DNA of 44,419 nt, from positions 1 through 44,419 of the forward strand of contig JAHBNG010000125.1 of the NCBI GenBank assembly GCA_019217005.1, in the 5' to 3' direction. This document shows, in pieces, positions 17,610-28,000 of the stretch; position 1 is the stretch's first letter; the number at the start of each line of letters is the position of its first letter. The notes under the pieces were generated by a model. The model made no database searches, was not told the origin of the DNA, and was given only the letters and a program-made list of their open reading frames with translations. The stretch comes from Chloroflexi bacterium TSY. GTDB lineage: Bacteria > Chloroflexota > Anaerolineae > Caldilineales > Caldilineaceae. Position numbers and translations under genes: made by a program.

Positions 17610-18399
17610 GCCATTCCGATTTCGTAGAGAAGAGAAAAGTTATGCTGAAATTTCCGAATATTTGGATACGTACTATCAGAATGTCCGCAACTCTGGCTAC
17701 AAGCACAGAACGGCCCACTTGCTCGACATGCTACCCGCCAAAGGCCATGTCAATATCCTAGACTATGGATGTGGCTGGGGCGTTTTTACTCGTTTGATCG
17801 GTCAACATAATCACGAAGCGAATGTTGTCGGCATTGATGTCGACCAGGATTCTTTGCAGATTGCAGATGCATGGTTGAGTGACCAGCCAAATGTTGCCAT
17901 AAGCCACCAAACCATTACCGAGATTGAGCCTTCGACCTTCGATTATGTGATCAGTATGCAGGTGATTGAGCATGTTCATAATGTTGGCAACTATCTTCAG
18001 TCCATCAACCGCATCTTAAAACCTGATGCACGTCTCTTGATCACTCTTCCCAACCTCATGAACCCCCTGCACATTCTGCGTCTCTTTTTTTCTCTGCATC
18101 GTCTTCGTCAAAAAGTCCGCAAACATTCTGAATTCATCTTAGACAACTACCAAAAAGAACTTCATCATATCAATGGATGGGATCCATATCACTTTACTAC
18201 CTTGGTTTCAAGTATGGGATTTCGGGTGGAGGATGTCAGAATGGTCGATGGTGTTCCATTGCCCTATTTGGGCAAACTTTTACGACGCAAAAGCTTAGTC
18301 TACTGGCGAACCAAAATCCCTGGGTTGCGGAACCTATCGACTCGTATGCTTTTCAAGCTACAGAAGGTGGGTCTCGTTGAAATTTCAAATACAGACTAA
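17596..18399 (+). CDS. Class I SAM-dependent methyltransferase
   Basis: 267 residues. Motif I is INILDYGCGWGVFTRLI in substance (VNILDYGCGWGVFTRLIG), with VVGIDVDQDSLQIA, FDYVISMQVIEHVHNV and PDARLLITLPN. This matches Methyltransf_11/23 proteins common in sugar loci. A basic C-terminal tail (KLLRRKSLVYWRTK) may contact membrane or a glycolipid. The start overlaps the flippase and has no separate ribosome site, suggesting coupled translation. Confidence 0.85.
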   Translation: MFESKPFRFRREEKSYAEISEYLDTYYQNVRNSGYKHRTAHLLDMLPAKGHVNILDYGCGWGVFTRLIGQHNHEANVVGIDVDQDSLQIADAWLSDQPNVAISHQTITEIEPSTFDYVISMQVIEHVHNVGNYLQSINRILKPDARLLITLPNLMNPLHILRLFFSLHRLRQKVRKHSEFILDNYQKELHHINGWDPYHFTTLVSSMGFRVEDVRMVDGVPLPYLGKLLRRKSLVYWRTKIPGLRNLSTRMLFKLQKVGLVEISNTD

Positions 18400-18407
18400 G
18401 GCTCGGA

Positions 18408-19655
18408 ATGGCTGCCATGCATAAGGTTCTCTTCATCGCCTATAATTTCCCTCCACATGGGGGAGCGGGCGTACAGCGCAGCACGAAATTCGTCAAATAT
18501 CTTTCTGAGTTTGCCTGGCAGCCAATCATCATCACCGCAACCAGTGATGCGAGTTCTGTGCATGATTATTCACTTTTGAATGACGTACCCGAATCCGTTG
18601 CGGTCCATCGTGTTCCTGGCTTTAGTATCGCTCGATTTCAGAAGCAGGCAGGCAAAATAAAACTACAGAAGGCTGCCGTACTTGTCAATTTGCTTTTGCA
18701 AACGCCAGACGCTCTTCAATTTTGGGCGAGGCAGACACGGTGGCCCATTCAACAAATTATTCAACAAGAAGAGCCATTATTAATCTACACGACATCTGGT
18801 CCCTACAGTAGCCATCTGGTTGGATTATGGGTAAAGAAGAGATTTGGTCTGCCCTGGTTTGCCGACTTTCGCGATCCCTGGAGTCAGAATTTGCTGATTC
18901 CCTATCTCCCTGGCTATCGAACACTCAATCGCTTCATTGAACGGCGCGTGTTGGCGAATGCAGATCGGGTGGCTTGCGTGTCAGATGCATGGCTCATGGC
19001 CCTATATGATAATCTAGGTCGGGAAAAAGAAAAGTTTGTCCTGCTCCCCAATGGGTACGATGAGGACGACATTCATCCCTTGCCTCCACCGGTCCGAGCA
19101 GATCGTTTTACATTGCTTCATGCTGGGAGCTTCTATCATAACCGGCGTCCGAAGCAGATCCTGGAGGCAGTTGAGCATTTAGTTGAAAATGGACACATTC
19201 CACGTGAACAGCTTCGGGTCATCTTTATTGGCAAAAACGCGCGCGATCATGTTCCGGAGGCACCACCTTTTGAAGTGCACGATTATATGCCCCACAAAGA
19301 GTTAGAACGCTTTCGCAAGGAGGCGCATGTACTTCTGCTGCTGCTTGCAGCAACACCAGAGAACGTTGGTAATCTGAGTGGGAAGATATATGAATATCTT
19401 GCCGCAAATCGGCCAATTTTAGGAATCGTGCCTCCTGGTGGGGCAGCACAGGCACTAATCGAAGAGACCCGTACTGGCATTACGGTCGGGGGCGATGTTG
19501 AGGCCATTGCACGAGCCATTGAAACGCTCTTTCGGCGCTGGCAATTGCAACAGAATGAGTGGTCACCGAACTGGAACGCAATTCACCAGTACACGCGCAA
19601 GAGGTTGACCGAGCGTCTGGCAACCGAATTTGCAAATCTTATACAGCGGTTGTGA
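18408..19655 (+). CDS. GT4-family glycosyltransferase
   Basis: 415 residues, GT-B fold. The N-terminal half opens with KVLFIAYNFPPHGGAGVQRS, a typical GT4 front, and continues with FADFRDPWSQN. The C-terminal half has DRFTLLHAGSFYHNRRP, then SGKIYEYLAANRPILGIVPPGG, where the conserved KxxEYLAxxxP region binds the donor nucleotide. ATGs at 18408 and 18417 are both possible. It would transfer one sugar of the repeat unit at the cytosolic face of the membrane. Confidence 0.88.
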   Translation: MAAMHKVLFIAYNFPPHGGAGVQRSTKFVKYLSEFAWQPIIITATSDASSVHDYSLLNDVPESVAVHRVPGFSIARFQKQAGKIKLQKAAVLVNLLLQTPDALQFWARQTRWPIQQIIQQEEPLLIYTTSGPYSSHLVGLWVKKRFGLPWFADFRDPWSQNLLIPYLPGYRTLNRFIERRVLANADRVACVSDAWLMALYDNLGREKEKFVLLPNGYDEDDIHPLPPPVRADRFTLLHAGSFYHNRRPKQILEAVEHLVENGHIPREQLRVIFIGKNARDHVPEAPPFEVHDYMPHKELERFRKEAHVLLLLLAATPENVGNLSGKIYEYLAANRPILGIVPPGGAAQALIEETRTGITVGGDVEAIARAIETLFRRWQLQQNEWSPNWNAIHQYTRKRLTERLATEFANLIQRL

Positions 19656-19709
19656 TGAAAACCGGAGTTTTCCGAAGTCCTACCACAGAAACTAAACTCC
19701 GGTTTTCAT
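19655..19709. terminator. 16-bp perfect hairpin after the GT4 gene
   Basis: ATGAAAACCGGAGTTT and AAACTCCGGTTTTCAT pair perfectly around a 23-base loop, starting at the stop codon of the upstream gene. There is no U tract after the right arm. It could weakly end transcription or be another palindromic repeat. Confidence 0.45.
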
Positions 19710-19733
19710 ACAGAGCAAAGTATAATTCGCAAT

Positions 19734-20888
19734 ATGAACAAACATGTCATCATGATTTTGGCTAATGCCTATAGACCAGATCCGCGCGTCCAGCGGGAAG
19801 CCAATGGACTGACAAACGCGGGTCACCACGTTACGATCATCTGCTGGGATCGCAGCGCCGAACTGACCGAACGCGAACTGACCGATGGCATCGAGATCAT
19901 CCGGGTGCACGATGTGTTGTCAACCTATGGTTCTGGTTGGCGGCAGCTCTTTTACCTTCCCCGCTTCTGGCAGCGAGCCATCCAAATTGCCGTGGATTTG
20001 CGTCCTGATATTGTCCATTGCCATGATCTGGATACACTTTACGCTGGATGGCGGTTGAAACAGCGGTTGAAATGCAAACTTGTTTACGACGCACACGAAC
20101 ATTACCCTGCGCTGATGTCGCTTTACTTACCAAAACTACTCGCACAAGCTCTCGTTGGGTGGGAACGTTGGCTACAAAAAAGCGTAGATGCCACCATTAC
20201 AGCCAGTACCATTCTGGCTGATGAATTCCGAGTACGTGGAATCTCCCCCGTTATCACCTTGGGAAACTTTCCCGATGTTGAAGCATATTTACACATTGAT
20301 CAGGAGCAAGCAGACAGGGGGCGTTCGATAATGGGTGTTTCGCATGACCAACTACTCGTCGGCTACATTGCGAGCTTTTCGCGCAACCGACAACTGCTCC
20401 CTTTTATTGAAGCAGCCGCGCTGTTGCCCCATGTCCATTTTCACATTTGGGGGGATGGTCTACAGCGACCGGAAGTTGAAGGAGCGGTAGCACAACATGC
20501 CAATGTTGCTTATCACGGGTGGGCCAAACCCAACGAGCTACCTACGCTCTTTACAGCGGTAGATATCATCTATTATGCTCTGCGCGTTGACTATCCTGGC
20601 GCGGTCTACAATGCTCCGAATACTTTGGCCCAGGCTATGGCGGCTGGCCGTCCCATTATCGCCAACGATGTTGGCGATTTGGGCCGCATTGTCCGCACAA
20701 CTGATTGCGGCATCTTGCTCGACGACGTAACGGCAACTTCCATTGCGGATGCGGTTTCTCAGCTCGAAGATCGCCAGATGCGCATCCAACTTGGCGGCAA
20801 CGGGCAACGTGCAGCGATTGAAACTTATAATGTCAACCAATTAGATGATCAGCTTGTTCAGATTTACCAGTCTTTGTATGCCGGTTAA
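19734..20888 (+). CDS. GT4-family glycosyltransferase
   Basis: 384 residues. The front IMILANAYRPDPRVQREANG and VTIICWDR, then PDIVHCHDLDTLYAG and KLVYDAHEHYP, are typical of GT4 enzymes of polysaccharide loci. The donor-binding half has VGYIASFSRNRQLLP, VAYHGWAKPNELP and an EX7E-like region altered to YPGAVYNAPNTLAQAMAAGR. It is followed by the 2-epimerase 20 bases later, so both are likely cotranscribed. Confidence 0.88.
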   Translation: MNKHVIMILANAYRPDPRVQREANGLTNAGHHVTIICWDRSAELTERELTDGIEIIRVHDVLSTYGSGWRQLFYLPRFWQRAIQIAVDLRPDIVHCHDLDTLYAGWRLKQRLKCKLVYDAHEHYPALMSLYLPKLLAQALVGWERWLQKSVDATITASTILADEFRVRGISPVITLGNFPDVEAYLHIDQEQADRGRSIMGVSHDQLLVGYIASFSRNRQLLPFIEAAALLPHVHFHIWGDGLQRPEVEGAVAQHANVAYHGWAKPNELPTLFTAVDIIYYALRVDYPGAVYNAPNTLAQAMAAGRPIIANDVGDLGRIVRTTDCGILLDDVTATSIADAVSQLEDRQMRIQLGGNGQRAAIETYNVNQLDDQLVQIYQSLYAG

Positions 20889-20908
20889 TGCATTTGTTGG
20901 AGCAAATT

Positions 20909-22012
20909 ATGAGCAAATTAGGCATTCTCAATGTTGTGGGTACTCGCCCCAATATGATGAAAATCGCACCCATTATTGAAGTCATGAAAGCATCGGAGAC
21001 AATTGAACAGACGCTTCTACATACGGGCCAACACTACGACGAAAATATGTCGCAGATCTTCTTCGACGAATTGGGAATTCCAGCACCCGATATCTATTTG
21101 GGCGTTGGTTCGGCTTCTCATGCTGAACAAACTGCCCGCATCATGGTCGAATTCGAGAAGATTCTAATGGCACAGAGGTCCGACATTGTATTAGTGATTG
21201 GAGATGTGAATTCGACGCTCGCTTGTGCAATCACAGCGGCCAAGCTGACCGTGCCGGTTGTCCACGTGGAGGCTGGCTTGCGCAGTTACGATCGCACAAT
21301 GCCCGAAGAGATAAACCGTATTGTGGCGGATGCCCTTTCTGATCTGTTATTAACGCCATCGCTTGATGCAAACGAAAATCTGCGTAAGGAGGGCGTGCCG
21401 GAAGAGAAGATCACCTTTGTTGGCAACGTCATGATTGACACACTATACAAACATCGCTCATATGCCAAGCAGCAAAAGACACCCCAAAAACTTGGCATGA
21501 AGCCGAAGGGGTATGCACTGCTTACGCTACATCGAGCATCAAATGTAGACCAGCAAGAGACTTTTGGCGGTATCATTGATGCGCTGATCGATATTGCAAC
21601 AGATGTTCCGATTGTGTTTCCCATTCATCCGCGAACCAAGAATCGAATCGAAGAATTTGGTCTAGCAGAGAAAATCGCCGCTGTTCAAAATATCGTTCTG
21701 ATCGACCCACAAGGCTATCTAAGCTTTCTCGACTTGATGATGCACGCTCAGCTTGTCTTAACAGACTCTGGTGGGATTCAAGAAGAGACAACGATTCTGA
21801 GTGTGCCATGCTTGACCATACGCCCCAATACCGAACGACCAATTACGATCCACCAAGGAACGAATATACTTGTGGGAGCGGATCCAGAACGCATCCGCTC
21901 CGAGACACGTAAAATTATCAAGGGGCAGGTAAAACCGCAACAGATACCAGAACGTTGGGATGGTCATGCTGCTCCACGAATCGTGAATGCAATCTTGCGG
22001 AGTTTTGGATAA
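20909..22012 (+). CDS. wecB: UDP-GlcNAc 2-epimerase family (WecB/WbpI-like)
   Basis: About 367 residues. Motifs: NVVGTRPNMMKIAPI, HTGQHYDENMSQIFF, GDVNSTLACAITAAK, VVHVEAGLRSYDRTMPEE, INRIVADALSDLLLTPS and TDSGGIQEETTILSVPC. The enzyme inverts C2 of a UDP-N-acetyl-hexosamine (ManNAc-type product). Start: the ATG at 20888 overlaps the preceding stop, but the one at 20909 has GGAG eight bases before it and begins SKLGILNVVGTRP, so I choose it. The substrate could be UDP-GlcNAc (WecB) or a 2,3-diacetamido uronic acid (WbpI); genes around it favour the latter, weakly. Confidence 0.9.
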   Translation: MSKLGILNVVGTRPNMMKIAPIIEVMKASETIEQTLLHTGQHYDENMSQIFFDELGIPAPDIYLGVGSASHAEQTARIMVEFEKILMAQRSDIVLVIGDVNSTLACAITAAKLTVPVVHVEAGLRSYDRTMPEEINRIVADALSDLLLTPSLDANENLRKEGVPEEKITFVGNVMIDTLYKHRSYAKQQKTPQKLGMKPKGYALLTLHRASNVDQQETFGGIIDALIDIATDVPIVFPIHPRTKNRIEEFGLAEKIAAVQNIVLIDPQGYLSFLDLMMHAQLVLTDSGGIQEETTILSVPCLTIRPNTERPITIHQGTNILVGADPERIRSETRKIIKGQVKPQQIPERWDGHAAPRIVNAILRSFG

Positions 22013-22016
22013 ACTC

Positions 22017-23282
22017 GTGCGTATTCTCTACCTTTCTCAATATTTTCCTCCAGAAATTGGAGCAACGCAAACCCGCGCAATAGAAATGGCCAAAGGGCTC
22101 GTGCGAGCTGGTCATCAAACGACTGTGCTCTGTGAAGTGCCAAATCATCCGCATGGCATTATTCCGGAGGAGTATCGGGGAAAACTGTACGAGCGCTCTG
22201 TACTCAATGGCGTTGATGTGATCCGGGTGTGGGTCAAGACATCACCGCATAAAACGCTCTATCACCGTCTCGCCTTCTACGTTAGTTACATGTTTATGGC
22301 GATATGGGCTGGCATTTTCCTCACGCGAGGAAAGTATGACGTCATCTATTGTACCTCGCCTCCTCTCTTTGTGGGAGGGGCCGGTTTGGTACTCAGTTGG
22401 ATCAAGCGCATTCCTCTTGTCTTCGAAGTACGCGACCCGTGGCCCGAATCAGCCATACAGCTCGGTGAACTACAGAACCGACATGCTATTAGATGGGCAA
22501 CGCGTTTAGAAGAAGCTTGTTATCATCATGCTCGTGCGATTGTGGCGGTAACCAAAGGAATCCAGGAGCATTTATATGAACGCAGTATCCCAAAGGAAAA
22601 GATTTCCGTAATTCCCAATGGTGCCAATACGGAGATCTATCGACCGAGGGCCCCTGACGAAGCCTTGCGCATACAACTTGGCCTTCGGCCCGAACATTTT
22701 GTTGTTATCTATACAGGTTTGCACGGGCTGGCACATGGCTTAGAAACAGTGTTAGAGGCGGCTCATTTGTTGTCGGACGAACCAGATGTTCATTTTCTCT
22801 TTGTGGGTGATGGACCAAGAAAAGCTTCGCTTCAGAATCTAGCGTTGGAGATGTCGCTTTCGCAGACGACATTTCATCCGGCTGTGCCTGAAGAAGAGCT
22901 ACCATCATATCTTGCTTTGGCCAACGTGGGTCTAGATTGTCGCCGGAAGATCGGTATATCCCAAGGCACACTTCCAGTCAAGATGTTTAGCTACATGGCT
23001 TGTGGTTTGCCCGTTATCCTCTGTATTGAGGGAGAGGCAATCGAGGTGCTCAAAAAAGCGAATGCCGGAGTTGCTGTTCCACCAGAAGATTCGCAAGCTC
23101 TCGCCCATGCCATTCGTTCATTGTTGCAAGATTCAAAAGTATCTGCGAGTACTTCAAATCAAGCAAGAGAATATGTGGAACAGTTTTTTTCGCGCCAGGT
23201 TTTTGCACAGCAGCTTGCCAGCTTGCTAGAGCGAGTTGTCGCGGATACAAACGGTTTAGATTTAGGAGTCTTTGACATTTGA
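22017..23282 (+). CDS. GT4-family glycosyltransferase (WbuB/WcaI-like)
   Basis: About 421 residues from a GTG start four bases after the epimerase stop, preceded by GCGGAG; the ORF also has an upstream ATG at 21987, within the epimerase. Motifs: RILYLSQYFPPEIGATQTR, TVLCEVPNHPHG, YDVIYCTSPPLFVG, VFEVRDPWPESA and, in the donor half, VIPNGANTEIYRP and GTLPVKMFSYMACGLPVI. The order matches WbuB-type transferases, which add ManNAc- or FucNAc-like residues. It probably uses a sugar made by the epimerase just upstream. Confidence 0.88.
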   Translation: MRILYLSQYFPPEIGATQTRAIEMAKGLVRAGHQTTVLCEVPNHPHGIIPEEYRGKLYERSVLNGVDVIRVWVKTSPHKTLYHRLAFYVSYMFMAIWAGIFLTRGKYDVIYCTSPPLFVGGAGLVLSWIKRIPLVFEVRDPWPESAIQLGELQNRHAIRWATRLEEACYHHARAIVAVTKGIQEHLYERSIPKEKISVIPNGANTEIYRPRAPDEALRIQLGLRPEHFVVIYTGLHGLAHGLETVLEAAHLLSDEPDVHFLFVGDGPRKASLQNLALEMSLSQTTFHPAVPEEELPSYLALANVGLDCRRKIGISQGTLPVKMFSYMACGLPVILCIEGEAIEVLKKANAGVAVPPEDSQALAHAIRSLLQDSKVSASTSNQAREYVEQFFSRQVFAQQLASLLERVVADTNGLDLGVFDI

Positions 23283-23348
23283 CAGCTCTCGTCAGAGAAA
23301 TCGCCTCTCAACGCGATTAGCTTTCTGAGGGTGCACCCTAAATGTCAA
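23272..23348. repeat. Small inverted repeat between genes
   Basis: TTGACATTT (23272-23280) and AAATGTCAA (23340-23348) pair, with a second imperfect pair (TCAGAGAAATCGC with GCGATTAGCTTTCTGA) inside. It covers the short gap between the glycosyltransferase and the oxidoreductase. No copy is seen elsewhere. Confidence 0.35.
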
Positions 23349-23380
23349 CAGAACTTAGTCGAAAGGAATGTGGGTTGAGC

Positions 23381-24403
23381 ATGTCTATTCGAGTCGGACT
23401 GATCGGTTGTGGTCGAGTGGCACCACGTCATGCGCAGTCTTTGCAGCAGATTTCTAATACCACGCTTGTCGCCGTTGCGGACCCGAAGATCGAGCGTGCC
23501 AACAACTTTGCCCAGGAGTATGGCGTCACTGCCTACGGTGATCATCGTATATTATTGGAGGATCCCAATATCGATGCAGTGACCATCTGCGTACCGAGCG
23601 GTTTACATGCACAGGTAACGCTTGATGCATTGGCCGCCGGCAAACATGTCTTAGTTGAGAAACCCATTGCATTGAATCTGGATGATGCGGATCGGATGAT
23701 CGCAATGGCAAAAGAAAAGAATCTACGATTAGGCGTGGTTCTCCAAAATCGATATAACTCGCCAATGCAGAAGCTACGGCATCTGATCGATGGGAATGGA
23801 CTGGGCAAGCTTTATTTGGGTAATGCATGTGTACGTTGGTTTCGTCCACAATCTTATTATGAAGATGAATGGCACGGCACAATTGCGATGGACGGCGGTG
23901 CACTAATGAATCAAAGTATTCATCATATTGACGCTCTACAATGGTTTATGGGATCCGTGCAGTCGGTTTCTGCTTATACAGCGACATTGGCCCATGAGAT
24001 GGAAGCTGAGGATGTCGGGGTTGCAACCTTGCGTTTTGTCAATGGTGCCTTGGGAACAATTGAAGGGTCGACATTGACGTGGCCCCAAAATCTGGAAGGT
24101 TCCGTTGCCATTTTTGGAGAACGTGGTTCAGTCAAAATTGGAGGCACAGCCCTCAATCGTATTACGCTTTGGAAAGTCGATGGTCAATTAGAAGAAGAAG
24201 CAGAAATCTTAACGAGCCAACGGGTTGACCCACCGTCAGTGTATGGATACAGCCACCGCGAAGTTATTCAGGAGTTTGCCGAAGCTGTACTAGAAGGAAA
24301 AGAACCGGGAACACCAGGCGAAGAAGCCCGCCGTTCCTTGGCACTGGTTTTGGCAATCTATGAATCGGCGCGTAGCGGACGTGTCGTGCAATTTGGTGTG
24401 TAA
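23381..24403 (+). CDS. Gfo/Idh/MocA-family oxidoreductase (WbpB/WlbA-like)
   Basis: About 340 residues. The N-terminal Rossmann fold opens IRVGLIGCGRVAPRHAQSL; the catalytic lysine lies in VLVEKPIALN, and the substrate half has MNQSIHHIDALQWFMGSVQS. These fit nucleotide-sugar dehydrogenases that oxidise C3 of UDP-GlcNAcA (WbpB/WlbA). I prefer the ATG at 23381; the one at 23342 adds 13 residues (MSTELSRKECGLS) that overlap the inverted repeat. With the DegT aminotransferase at 8862 it could make the 3-amino sugar. The UDP-glucose-type 6-dehydrogenase and the acetyltransferase of that pathway are not here. Confidence 0.85.
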   Translation: MSIRVGLIGCGRVAPRHAQSLQQISNTTLVAVADPKIERANNFAQEYGVTAYGDHRILLEDPNIDAVTICVPSGLHAQVTLDALAAGKHVLVEKPIALNLDDADRMIAMAKEKNLRLGVVLQNRYNSPMQKLRHLIDGNGLGKLYLGNACVRWFRPQSYYEDEWHGTIAMDGGALMNQSIHHIDALQWFMGSVQSVSAYTATLAHEMEAEDVGVATLRFVNGALGTIEGSTLTWPQNLEGSVAIFGERGSVKIGGTALNRITLWKVDGQLEEEAEILTSQRVDPPSVYGYSHREVIQEFAEAVLEGKEPGTPGEEARRSLALVLAIYESARSGRVVQFGV

Positions 24404-24410
24404 GCGAGAG

Positions 24411-24488
24411 GTGGTATCCCAAATTGTGTGTAAATTTGCTTTCGCTTTGAGAGACCAACTTGTCTTCACATAATTTGTGGTATACCAC
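24411..24488. repeat. IS256-like inverted-repeat element, diverged copy
   Basis: GTGGTATCCCAAATTGTGTG at the left pairs with TATGTG-type complement ending in TATACCAC. Relative to the copies at 4273 and 35975 it lies in opposite orientation and shares the ACCACAAA and TTTACACAC...TTTGGGA blocks. It fills most of the space before the polymerase gene. The remaining stretch to 24657 holds AT-rich DNA that may carry the polymerase promoter, with TATGAT at about 24587 as a possible -10 and no good -35. Confidence 0.45.
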
Positions 24489-24657
24489 CCCATTAAATGA
24501 GATTAATGAATGATTGAATACCAATTCTTAAGAGATTTTTGGGATTCAAATCCTATATAAAACTGTCATATATCTCTTGCTGTGGTATGATATGTTCTGG
24601 TAAACGATTTCTTAAGGAAGGTGAGCTTTTTTCGCGTGAACAATTGATTAATTTTTT

Positions 24658-25053
24658 ATGAATCTACGGACAAAACTTGATTATTGGTGCGAGGCGGTAC
24701 TGGAAGCAGGCTGGCTTGGCGCGCTCGTCGTCGCCCCCATGTTTTTTAATGTTTTTTCGAGTCGGGTATTCGAACCGGATAAAATTAGCCTTGTGCGCTC
24801 GATTGCATTGGTGATGATCTTGGCTTGGCTGATCAAATTGGCCAATGGCGGTTCTCTTTGGCTATCAGGGGTTGAAGCATCAGAGAAAAATCCAGATGAG
24901 AGTAAGGGAAATGGCGGAAAAGGTGAAAAAGCAGTCAAAGAATCGGTAAATTCTCCAGAGAGTCAGGTCAGTGTACGGATCAGAGAAGGAGTACAGCGTC
25001 TTTGGCAAATCCCCCTTTATCATTCCAATCCTTCTCTTAATCCTCGCTTATAG
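24658..25053 (+). CDS. O-antigen polymerase/ligase, N-terminal fragment (frameshift)
   Basis: The first 115 or so residues of the WaaL/Wzy-like membrane protein that continues in another frame. [20 protein letters not shown] and [20 protein letters not shown] are two membrane segments, followed by a soluble K/E-rich loop. The frame breaks at a C5 run (25011-25015). Dropping one C joins LWQIP to [13 protein letters not shown] in the large ORF. The stop at 25053 is thus likely artificial. Confidence 0.8.
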   Translation: MNLRTKLDYWCEAVLEAGWLGALVVAPMFFNVFSSRVFEPDKISLVRSIALVMILAWLIKLANGGSLWLSGVEASEKNPDESKGNGGKGEKAVKESVNSPESQVSVRIREGVQRLWQIPLYHSNPSLNPRL

Positions 25054-28000
25054 TCTTAGTACGTTCTTTAGCGTGGCTCGTTTTGTCAGTTGGTGGGGTT
25101 CCTATCAGCGGCTCCAGGGAACCTATACGTTTCTGAGTTACGTTGTCATTTCGTTGATGACGATGGCACACTTGCGTCGTCCAGAACAAATCCGTCGTTT
25201 GCAGCATGTCATTATCGTAACGAGCCTTCCCATTGCCATTTATGGTGTCATCCAACATTATGCAATTGACCCGCTTCCCTGGGGTGGAGATGTAACAAAA
25301 CGGGTCGCTGGCAATGCAGGAAACGCAATTTTCCTGGCAGCGTATCTGATCATGGCGATCTTTTTCACGTTTGAACGCATTTATAGCAGCTTTACCCATT
25401 TACTGAACAGTGATGGCTCAGACAATCGCTCAGAAGCACAGGATATGCCATCGGCCATTGCCGGCGGGGCCTATCTTTTTATCCTAATGGTCCAGTTGCT
25501 GGCCGTTTTTTGGACCCAAAGTCGTGGTCCCCTGCTCGGGATTTTATTGGGTATCTATCTGTTTGGTTTGTTGCTCTTCAGTGGTTTACGCCCACGTGGA
25601 TTCCGAATTTGGACACTCAGCTGGATTGGTGTTGGTTTCGCTGGCATCATTTTTCTTATTCTTCTAAACACCACGGCGGTCGCAAATATATTTCAATCCA
25701 TCCCCTCTTTGGCGCGTCTGAGTACATTGCTCGATCTTGAGAGTAACACAGCGCAAGTGCGTATTCTGATTTGGCAGGGTGCGGCAGATATGATGACACC
25801 TCACGAACCACTCATCTATCCTGATGGGAACAATGATGCCATTAATCTGTTGCGCCCATTGGTTGGATATGGTCCAGAGGCAATGTGGGTTGCCTATAAT
25901 CCTTTTTATCCGCCACGGCTTGCGCACCATGAACGACGCAACGCCAGCCCTGATCGATCCCACAATGAAACGTGGGATGCTTTGGTGATCACAGGGACCT
26001 TAGGCTTTGTAGCCTATATGGCGCTTTTTCTTGCTGTTTTTTACTGGGCTTTACGATGGCTCAGGTTGATCGTAAACCAGTGGGATACCATATTGTTCTC
26101 TAGCGTACTCACCATATTAAGTCTGATATTCATTTTTGTTTTCTACTTATTTGATGGCGGATGGCGTTTTCTCGGTGTTGCCTTGCCCGCGGGGATGATG
26201 CTGGGACTCGCCGTGTACGTGACAATTGCCGTTTTTCTGCACCCAGATCTCAAGCCCGAACAGGCTGATTTGCCACGCCAACTCTTGATTATTGCGCTGG
26301 TTTCCACATTCGCTGCTCATTTTGTAGAGATCCACTTTGGAATCGCTATTGCTGCAACACGCACCTACTTTTGGATTCAGGTTGCACTCTTATTAGCGCT
26401 TGGCATGAGATGGGTTCAAGCCCCGGCCTTTGCCGCAGTAGCAGAAACCGGCATGAGTTCAAAGACAACGGATGGAGCACCAGCCAAATCCAATACGGCG
26501 AACCGAAAGCGACGCACGCGACGATCGAACCGTGAGTCGGATCCAAGGCGTACTGGCGGTGACATCCCCTCTGTGCCAGCGACCGTCATGACCGACATAC
26601 TCATTTTCCTTACTTTTGTCTTTATCTACACAACCAATAGCCAAGGTTTAGATCAGCGCTTTGATGTGTTGTGGAGCAGTATTACTTCTCGCCTCCAAAG
26701 CGGTGAAGTGGTCCAAAGCCCAGCGCTTCTCTTCCTAATGATCTTTACTTGGGTGATCGCCGCAACGCTGGGGTTAGCAGCTCAAGCTTTGAGCCAACGA
26801 CAGATGCCCAATATCGGTTGGTGGCTTCGTGGATATGGGCTTCATGCGGCGATTATCTGGATTGCCTGGTTGATCTATGGCCTTGTTCAAGGAGGGCGGT
26901 TGATTCCGAACATTGCCCTGCAAGCTTTTATCGATCGACAGAACCAGCAACCACTCTCGATGGAAGAACAGCTGAATATCCAGTTGGAGCACGTTGCCGG
27001 GCATTTTCAACTCTATACATGGATATTGGTTGCCTGGCTTTTTGCTGCGGGGACGGTCTATGCCTGGCCATATTTTCGTCAACGTTTTACGCCTGTTGCC
27101 AGTCGTCTGGCGGTCAGCAGCGTAATTGGCACTTTGATCGCCGTTGTTGTGTTTATCACGATTAGTACGGTCAATATTGCGCTTGTTCGTGCAGACATTA
27201 TTTACAAACAGGGACAACAGTTTGACTCACAGCGTAGCTGGTTGAACAGCATCGAACTCTATCGCCGAGCCCTGGCTGCCCGTGAAACCGAAGATCACTA
27301 TATGTTGTTCTTGGGCCGTAGTCTCCTCGAGCATGCAAAACAGACAAATATGGAAGGTACAGTCAGCTTAGGCAGCAACCCGACGGTCGATGATGTTCTC
27401 AATCTGAATCCAGACATTTTACGGAATCTGAATCGGGTAGAACTATTGCGCGCTGCCGAAGTTGTCTTGAAGGAAGCGCAACGTGTCAATCCACTCAATA
27501 CGGACCATACGGCCAACTTGGCTCGGCTTTATCGCACATGGGCAGATTTGAGCGATGATCCAGATGTACGGCAGGAAAAGTTGGACCAAAGCTTAGCGCA
27601 ATATGAGATGGCGATGACGCTTAGCCCCAATGCAGCACATCTTTGGAATGAAAAAGGCAATGCCCATTTGGCACGGCAGGAGATGGAGCAGGCAGAGGAA
27701 GTTTATCTCTACAGCCTGTCACTTGATCCGCTCTATGATCAGACATACTTATTGCTTGCAGATTATTATGATCGCGACGATCAGTGTGAACAGGCGATTC
27801 AGCATTTGGAAGAGGGGATCCGGGCTTTAGAGGAGAGCAAACGACACCGACCATCACTCCAGATGTTTACGTTTCTCGGCGTTGCAATGGTCAATTGTAA
27901 CAACTTGCAAGGGGCGATTGATGCCAACTTGCGCGTGATCGACCGTGATCCCAATAACATCGGTGCATCACGCAATCTCATGATTCTCTATCGAGATATT

